Source of the DNA: Streptomyces cyaneus
GTDB taxonomy: Bacteria; Actinomycetota; Actinomycetes; Streptomycetales; Streptomycetaceae
Assembly: GCF_004028635.1 (NCBI RefSeq)
Contig: NZ_RQJW01000020.1
Span: forward strand, 89,737 to 153,736
Length of the DNA stretch: 64,000 nucleotides
Direction of reading: 5' to 3'
Below the pieces are notes generated by a model that worked only from the letters and a program-made list of their open reading frames with translations, was not told where the DNA came from and searched no databases. Shown piece by piece: positions 59,327 through 64,000 of this stretch. The number at the start of each line of letters is the position of its first letter. Position 1 is the stretch's first letter. A program made the position numbers and the translations under genes.

Positions 59327-60793
59327 CTACTTCGTGAACTGGGTCAGCTCCTGGTCCGCCGCCTTCGCGACCCGGCGTCGGATCGCGTACCAGCCGCCCA
59401 CCAGCATCGCCGCGATGACCGGGATGAGGAGGAGGGTCTTGCGGCCGACCTCGGGGTCGTTCCACATCAGGGCGAGCACGGACAGCAGGAAGGCGATCGT
59501 CACGATCTCGGTGACCGGGCTGCCGGGGAGGCGGAAGGAGGGCCGGGCCACCAGGCCCGCCTTGGCGCGGCGGACGAAGATCAGGTGGCAGATCATGATG
59601 ATCACCCAGGTCGAGATGATGCCGAGGGAGGCGACGTTCAGCACGATCTCGAAGGCCTGGCTGGGCATGGCGTAGTTCAGGCCGACGCCGAGCACGCACA
59701 CCGCGCAGGTGAGCAGGATGCCGCCGTAGGGCACCTGGCTGCGGTTCATGCGGGCGGTGAACTTCGGGGCCGAGCCCGCCATCGCCATCGAGCGCAGGAT
59801 GCGGCCCGTGGAGTACAGGCCGGAGTTGAGGGAGGACATCGCCGCCGTCAGGACCACGAGGTTCATCACGTCGCCCGCGCCCTCGACGCCGATCTTCGAC
59901 AGGACCGTGACGAAGGGGCTCTCGTCGGCCGAGTACACCGAGCCGGGCAGGAGAAGGGCCAGGAGGACGACCGAGCCGACGTAGAAGAGGCCGACGCGCC
60001 ACATGATCGAGTTCACCGCGCGCGGGACGACCTTCTCCGGCTCGGCGGTCTCGCCCGCGGCGACGCCGACCAGCTCCAGCGCGGCGTACGCGAAGATCAC
60101 GCCCTGCATGACCAGGACGACGGGCATCATGCCGTGCGGGAAGACGCCGCCGTTGTCGGTGATCACGCTCAGGCCGGGCGTCGTGCCGCCCACCTCGTGC
60201 TGAGTGGCGAGCAGGAAGATGCCGACGAACATGAAGGCCACCAGCGTGGCGACCTTGATGATCGCGAACCAGAACTCCATCTCGCCGAAGATCTTCACCG
60301 AGATCAGGTTCACCGCCAGGACCACCGCCAGGGCGATCAGGGCCAGCACCCACTGCGGGATGTCGGTGAACAGGCTCCAGTAGTGCGTGTAGAGCGCGAT
60401 CGCGGTGATGTCGGCGATGCCGGTCGTCGACCAGTTCAGGAAGTACATCCAGCCGGCGACATAGGCGCCCTTCTCGCCGAGGAACTCGCGCGCGTACGAC
60501 ACGAAGGAGCCGGACGAGGGGCGGTAGAGCACGAGCTCGCCGAGTGCCCGCACCACGAAGAAGGCGAAGATGCCGCAGACCAGGTAGGCGATCGCCAGCG
60601 CCGGGCCCGCGTTGTGGAGGCGGCCGCCGGCGCCGAGGAAGAGGCCGGTGCCGATGGCCCCGCCGATGGCGATCATGTTGACGTGGCGGGCCTTGAGGTC
60701 CTTGCTGTAACCGGCGTCGCCCGCGTCCGCGGGCATCGAGGCCGCGTCGGTACGGGGTGCGGCCACTGCCGTGTTCACGGCGTCCTTGCTCAC
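59327..60793 (-). CDS. Amino acid permease, AnsP (asparagine)-like
   Basis: The product is 488 residues from GTG 60793 with 12 predicted membrane helices. The N-terminal consensus MIAIGGAIGTGLFLGAG of the amino acid-polyamine-cation family is followed by VRALGELVLYRPSSGSFVSY and an IADITAIALYTHYW segment typical of L-asparagine permeases. It is a proton symporter. The start could also be farther upstream, but no better ribosome site is visible. A hairpin lies in its 5' leader. Confidence 0.88.
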   Translation of the reverse strand: MSKDAVNTAVAAPRTDAASMPADAGDAGYSKDLKARHVNMIAIGGAIGTGLFLGAGGRLHNAGPALAIAYLVCGIFAFFVVRALGELVLYRPSSGSFVSYAREFLGEKGAYVAGWMYFLNWSTTGIADITAIALYTHYWSLFTDIPQWVLALIALAVVLAVNLISVKIFGEMEFWFAIIKVATLVAFMFVGIFLLATQHEVGGTTPGLSVITDNGGVFPHGMMPVVLVMQGVIFAYAALELVGVAAGETAEPEKVVPRAVNSIMWRVGLFYVGSVVLLALLLPGSVYSADESPFVTVLSKIGVEGAGDVMNLVVLTAAMSSLNSGLYSTGRILRSMAMAGSAPKFTARMNRSQVPYGGILLTCAVCVLGVGLNYAMPSQAFEIVLNVASLGIISTWVIIMICHLIFVRRAKAGLVARPSFRLPGSPVTEIVTIAFLLSVLALMWNDPEVGRKTLLLIPVIAAMLVGGWYAIRRRVAKAADQELTQFTK

Positions 60794-60856
60794 GGGGGTA
60801 CCACTCTCTGGTGCGCCCGAGCGGGTCGCGCTCGGGTGTCCGGACGTACGTATGGC

Positions 60857-60879
60857 CTGCGCCCTCGGTAAAGGCGCAG
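60857..60879 (-). promoter_or_regulatory. Hairpin/inverted repeat in the permease leader
   Basis: CTGCGCC and GGCGCAG, separated by nine bases, form an inverted repeat 63 bases upstream of the permease start. It may be an operator or a small attenuator hairpin. Confidence 0.45.
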
Positions 60880-61021
60880 ACCAAGGGGTCACCTTCCCCC
60901 AGGGATGCGGCTCATGCGGTGGCGCATGTCACAGAGCGTTACTTCTCACACGGCGGTCCCGCACCGTCCCATGGGCCTCGGGAGGTGTCACAGCACTGGT
61001 GAGACAGCGATACTGCTGCAC

Positions 61022-61741
61022 ATGACGACCGACACCACCGAGGGGCCGACCCTCACGATCGACGAACTGGCCGCGCGGGCGGGTGTGACAGTCCGCACGG
61101 TGCGGTTCTACGGCACCAAGGGGCTGCTGCCGCCCCCGGTGATCGGTCCGCGCAGAGTGGGGCACTACGGGCGCGAGCATCTGGCCCGGCTGGCGCTCAT
61201 CGAGGAGTTGCAGCAGCAGGGCATGACGCTGGCGGCCATCGAACGGTATGTGCAGCAGCTGCCACCCGATCTGGACGCCCATGACCTCGCCATTCACCGG
61301 GCCGTGGTGGCCTCCTGGGCGCCGGAGGCCGTGGAGACGGTGACGCGGGCGGAGCTGGAGCGGCGGGCCGGGCGGGCGCTCGGCGACGACGACGTGGAGC
61401 GGCTGGCCGCGATGGGTGTCATCGAGGTCGACGACACCCATTACCGCGTTGACCTCGGGCTGCTGCGGCTCGGGGTCGGGCTGCTGGACGTACCGCTGTC
61501 GCAGGAGGCGATCCTCGCCGCGCGCAATGTCCTCATCGAGCATGCGCGGGCCGCCGCGCACGAACTGTCGCAGCTCTTCCGCGGCGAGGTGGCCCAGCGC
61601 ACCGCGCAGGACGTGAAGTCGCTCTCCGCTTATATGCAACCCGTGGTGGTACAGGCCCTGCTGACGACGTTTCAGCGCTCGCTGCGCGAAGACCTGCGGG
61701 AGTGGCTGGGCGGCATCTCAGAGGAACGCGGATCCGCCTGA
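61022..61741 (+). CDS. MerR family transcriptional regulator
   Basis: The product is 239 residues. The N-terminal winged helix-turn-helix reads LTIDELAARAGVTVRTVRFY and is followed by the coiled helix LARLALIEELQQQGMTLAAIERYV. The C-terminal domain of about 150 residues is helical and its ligand is unknown. A -10 box GATACT (61009-61014) lies seven bases before the ATG. It is divergent from the permease gene, 228 bases away. Its last 24 bases overlap the remnant SDR frame on the other strand. Confidence 0.88.
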   Translation: MTTDTTEGPTLTIDELAARAGVTVRTVRFYGTKGLLPPPVIGPRRVGHYGREHLARLALIEELQQQGMTLAAIERYVQQLPPDLDAHDLAIHRAVVASWAPEAVETVTRAELERRAGRALGDDDVERLAAMGVIEVDDTHYRVDLGLLRLGVGLLDVPLSQEAILAARNVLIEHARAAAHELSQLFRGEVAQRTAQDVKSLSAYMQPVVVQALLTTFQRSLREDLREWLGGISEERGSA

Positions 61742-61834
61742 CACGCTGAGGGTCTGCCCGGTCAGGAAGCCACTGCCCTCGTCGACGACGTACAGCAGCG
61801 TCGACACGAGGTCCGACGGCACCTGGGTCCGACT
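61718..61834 (-). pseudogene. C-terminal fragment of a short-chain dehydrogenase
   Basis: The minus-strand frame ends with SDLVSTLLYVVDEGSGFLTG, followed by QTLSVSGGSAFL and a stop. This is the typical SDR tail, in which a helix precedes a ...TGQTL.V.GG strand. Upstream the reading frame continues as unrelated residues and has no start, so only about 38 residues of the gene survive. Its last 24 bases overlap the end of the MerR gene. Confidence 0.75.
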
Positions 61835-61847
61835 TGCGGCGTGCCGG

Positions 61848-62013
61848 CCACGGACGCAGCAGTTGACGGAGATCGCACGGGCTCTGCTGCGCACGCCGAA
61901 GCTCCTGGCCCTCGACGAGCCGACGTCCGCCCTCCCGGCCGCCGCCGTCGACCGCCTCGAACGAGTCCTGCGCACCCTCACCGGACGCGGCATCGCGGTC
62001 CTGTACGTCACCC
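61848..62013 (+). pseudogene. Internal fragment of a sugar ABC transporter ATPase
   Basis: The plus frame reads QQLTEIARALLRTPKLLALD, then EPTSALPAAAVDRLERVL and TGRGIAVLYVTH. This is the segment from just after the ABC signature through Walker B and the H-loop of a ribose/galactose-type (RbsA/MglA) ATPase. After the His at 62011-62013 the frame turns into unrelated residues. Both ends of the gene are missing. The SDR and ABC fragments meet within about 15 bases and run in opposite directions. Confidence 0.78.
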
Positions 62014-62107
62014 ATTCGTGGGTATGGGTGCGGTGGGTCGTCTGCGTGGGCGTGGTGGGCCCTCGGCACGCGTGTGTGGGTCGGCGCCACAAGGGCGTGG
62101 GGTGTCG

Positions 62108-63736
62108 TCATGAGCGCAGGGGCACGTCGACCAAGAGCGGCCGGGTCAACCTCCCCGCCCCGGCGACCAGTTCGTGCAGATGGGTCGCGCTCTGCGCCCG
62201 TACCGCGTCGACGCCGAAGAAGCCCGCGGCCTGGGTGAAGTCCAGGTGCCCCAGCTCGGTGCCCGGGCAGACGCCCTGGCCGCCCATCGACTCGTAGGTG
62301 TCCTGGAGGGTGCGGTAGGCGCCGTTGCTCATCACCACGAACAGGACGGGGGCGGCCTGCCGGGCGGCGCTCCACAGGCCCTGCAGGCCGAACAGCGTGC
62401 AGCCGTCGCCCAGGACGGCGACCACCGGCCGGCCCGGTTCGGCGAGCGCTCGGCCCACGGCGGCGCCGATGCCCCAGCCGAGGCCGCCGCCGACGGTGTG
62501 GGTGTAGCTGCCGGGTCGGTCGAGGCGGACGAGGCGGCGTAACAACAGGCCGACAGTGATGGCCTCTTCGACGACCACGGCGTCGGGCGGCAGACCACGG
62601 GCCACGGCGTGGGCGGCGGCCCAGGGGGCGAGTGGCGCCTGGGAGTAGGCGGCGCGGGCCGCGGCCTCGGCACGGTCGCGCTCGGCGGCGTGCTGTTCGC
62701 CCGCGTGCAGGATGCGGGACTTGGCGGTGTGGTCGGGTACGCGGTCGTGGAGCAGTTCGGCGAGGCGGTGCAGGGAGGGGGCGAGGGCGCCGACGAGGCC
62801 GGTGTCGGCGGGGAAGTTGCGGCCGATCTCGTCCGGGTCGGAGTCGAGTTGTACGACGGTGAGTCCGGGCGGCAGGGCGGGGCCGGGCGTGTAGTGATGC
62901 GGGGTGAAGGCGTGCGCGCCGGCGATCAGCACGGTGTCGTGCGTGGCGAGCGCGGTGCGGATGGCGTCGTGGCGCGGGGGCAGCATCCCGGCGTGGAGGG
63001 GGTGCGTGGTCGGGAAGTTCAGGCAGTCGGCCATCGGTTGGTGGTGGACGGTGGCGCCGCAGGCCTCCGCCGTGCGTATGAGCGCGCCTAGGGCATCCTC
63101 GCGGCCCACGCCGTCGCCGGCGACGATCGCGGGGCGGGTGGCGTCGCCGAGCAGGAGGGCGGCGCGTTCCAGGCCCGCGGCCGGTCCCGGTGCGGGTGTG
63201 GGGGTACGGGCCGGGACCTCGACCTCGGTGTCCTCGCCGAGGAGATCCATCGGGACGGAGAGGAACACGGGCCCTGCGGGCGGCCGTACGGCGAGCGCGA
63301 AGGCGCGGCGCAGGGCTAGCGGGAGGTCGCGGGCGTGCTGGACGTCGAACGTCGCCTTCACCGCGGGGGCCGCGAGGCCCGTCAGGTCGCCCGAGAGCAT
63401 CGGGTCCTGCTGGAGGTGGCGGCGGTCCTGCTGGCCGGCCGTCACCACGAGGGGGGTGCGGGAGCGGCGGGCGTTGAGCAGGCCGATCAGGCCGTTGGCC
63501 AGGCCGGCTGCGATGTGCAGGCTCACGAAGGCGGGGCGGCCGGTGCCGCGGGCGTAGCCGTCGGCCATGGAGACGACGGCGCCCTCGTGGATGCCGAGGA
63601 CGTATTCGGGGGCGTCGTCTGTCTGCGAGAGCGCTGCCAGGAAGGGGAGTTCGGTGGTTCCCGGGTTGCCGAAGACGCGGTCCACGCCCTCGCTGCGCAG
63701 GATGTCCAGCAGGGCGAGGGCGGGGCGGGATCCCAT
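62108..63736 (-). CDS. Thiamine-diphosphate enzyme, benzoylformate decarboxylase-like
   Basis: The product is 542 residues from ATG 63736 with AAGGAG six bases upstream. The N-terminal motif FGNPGTTELPFL and the catalytic-His segment SLHIAAGLANGL resemble benzoylformate decarboxylase (MdlC). The TPP motif is GDGCTLFGLQGLWSAARQ with the closing Asn in VMSNGAY. It should decarboxylate an aromatic 2-keto acid, or act as another 2-oxo acid decarboxylase. A TTA codon (62542-62540, in GLLLRRL) suggests bldA dependence. The neighbouring fragments suggest a former catabolic locus. Confidence 0.85.
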   Translation of the reverse strand: MGSRPALALLDILRSEGVDRVFGNPGTTELPFLAALSQTDDAPEYVLGIHEGAVVSMADGYARGTGRPAFVSLHIAAGLANGLIGLLNARRSRTPLVVTAGQQDRRHLQQDPMLSGDLTGLAAPAVKATFDVQHARDLPLALRRAFALAVRPPAGPVFLSVPMDLLGEDTEVEVPARTPTPAPGPAAGLERAALLLGDATRPAIVAGDGVGREDALGALIRTAEACGATVHHQPMADCLNFPTTHPLHAGMLPPRHDAIRTALATHDTVLIAGAHAFTPHHYTPGPALPPGLTVVQLDSDPDEIGRNFPADTGLVGALAPSLHRLAELLHDRVPDHTAKSRILHAGEQHAAERDRAEAAARAAYSQAPLAPWAAAHAVARGLPPDAVVVEEAITVGLLLRRLVRLDRPGSYTHTVGGGLGWGIGAAVGRALAEPGRPVVAVLGDGCTLFGLQGLWSAARQAAPVLFVVMSNGAYRTLQDTYESMGGQGVCPGTELGHLDFTQAAGFFGVDAVRAQSATHLHELVAGAGRLTRPLLVDVPLRS

Positions 63737-63895
63737 GGAGCGCTCCTTGGGGGGGACGGGCCGGGAGGGGTTCACACTTCGCCGACCAGCGTCCGGGGCG
63801 GCGGGGCGGGTGGCAAGGGGTGCGTGTCGCTCAGCGGTACGTGGGGGTACACCGGGCGGTTACTCGCCCCCGCCGCCCCTACCCTTCCCGTCCTT

Positions 63896-64000
63896 GAAGG
63901 GGCTCCGCCCCTTCGACCCCGCCAGGGGGCTCCGCCCCCTGGACCCCCGCTCCTCAAACGCCGGAGGGGCTGATTTACCCAGCCCGTCCGGCGTTTGAGG
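63896..64000. repeat. Cluster of three palindromic repeats upstream of the decarboxylase
   Basis: GAAGGGGCTCCGCCCCTTC (63896-63914), CCAGGGGGCTCCGCCCCCTGG (63922-63942), and a larger hairpin (63952-64000) whose arms CCTCAAACGCCGG and CCGGCGTTTGAGG flank further pairing bases (GGGGCTG, CAGCCC). These are of a type I recognise as dispersed in Streptomyces intergenic DNA. They follow the gap after the decarboxylase promoter and end at the window edge. Confidence 0.75.

Noticed and set aside
1..64000. CRISPR array, tRNA, rRNA, prophage or insertion sequence
   Set aside because: No regularly spaced repeat-spacer pattern, no cloverleaf-type sequence and no transposase, integrase or phage structural motif was seen by eye; a covariance or HMM search would be needed to exclude them formally.

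Overview
The window looks like a chromosomal segment of a Streptomyces or a very close relative. The DNA is very GC-rich with strong third-position G/C, and genes often start with GTG and overlap by 4 bases. Many genes have a -10 box only 6-8 bases before the start codon, which implies leaderless mRNA. It also carries families typical of the genus: a c-di-AMP (ydaO) riboswitch before a LysM/M23 hydrolase, an SCO6745-family protein, LPFR and DUF6126 microproteins, and a hopanoid cluster containing extra dxs and ispG. From memory the gene order resembles the S. coelicolor SCO67xx region. No tRNA, rRNA, CRISPR array, prophage or intact insertion sequence was seen.

Left part (1-14.8 kb): a truncated membrane protein resembling a sensor kinase N-terminus; a metallo-beta-lactamase-fold hydrolase divergent from a Glu/Leu/Phe/Val dehydrogenase and a TetR regulator; an SGNH hydrolase; a three-gene secreted pectin (rhamnogalacturonan) operon behind a LacI-type operator; a LysM-M23 cell-wall hydrolase behind the riboswitch; a GH36 alpha-galactosidase; a tyrosine phosphatase; and an XRE-cupin regulator with two palindromic operators and a 39-residue membrane protein.

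Centre (14.8-38.3 kb): ten genes on the minus strand form the hopanoid operon hpnC-hpnD-hpnE-polyprenyl synthase-shc-hpnG-hpnH-ispG-dxs-hpnO. They supply isoprenoid precursor, make squalene, cyclise it, and build and aminate the C35 side chain. shc contains a rare TTA codon, implying bldA control. Next to it is a seven-gene minus-strand operon: a CDP-alcohol phosphotransferase fusion (DUF5941), a sugar/polyol-phosphate nucleotidyltransferase, a glycerol-1-phosphate-dehydrogenase-like enzyme, a second CDP-alcohol phosphotransferase lacking the last signature Asp, a GT2 glycosyltransferase and a Wzm/Wzt-type ABC exporter. I read it as an uncharacterised pathway making and exporting a phospho-polyol glycoconjugate, and it is the most interesting system in the window. 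galE, a CDF metal exporter and a type 1 isopentenyl-diphosphate isomerase follow on the plus strand.

Right part (38.3-64 kb): an anti-sigma-like ATPase, an enoyl-CoA hydratase, a tandem DJ-1 protein/GlxA-type AraC regulator pair, the SCO6745-family protein with a TetR-type operator, an LPFR microprotein, the transcription accessory protein Tex, a glycolipid-binding protein, a serine hydrolase, an ABC-F ATPase, a hypothetical protein, a D-amino-acid-oxidase-like protein, a BCCT betaine/choline transporter, three secreted peptidases, a PfkB kinase, a macrodomain protein, an amino acid permease, a MerR regulator, a decayed locus with SDR and sugar-ABC fragments, and a benzoylformate-decarboxylase-like enzyme with its own TTA codon. 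The window ends in dispersed inverted repeats of Streptomyces type.
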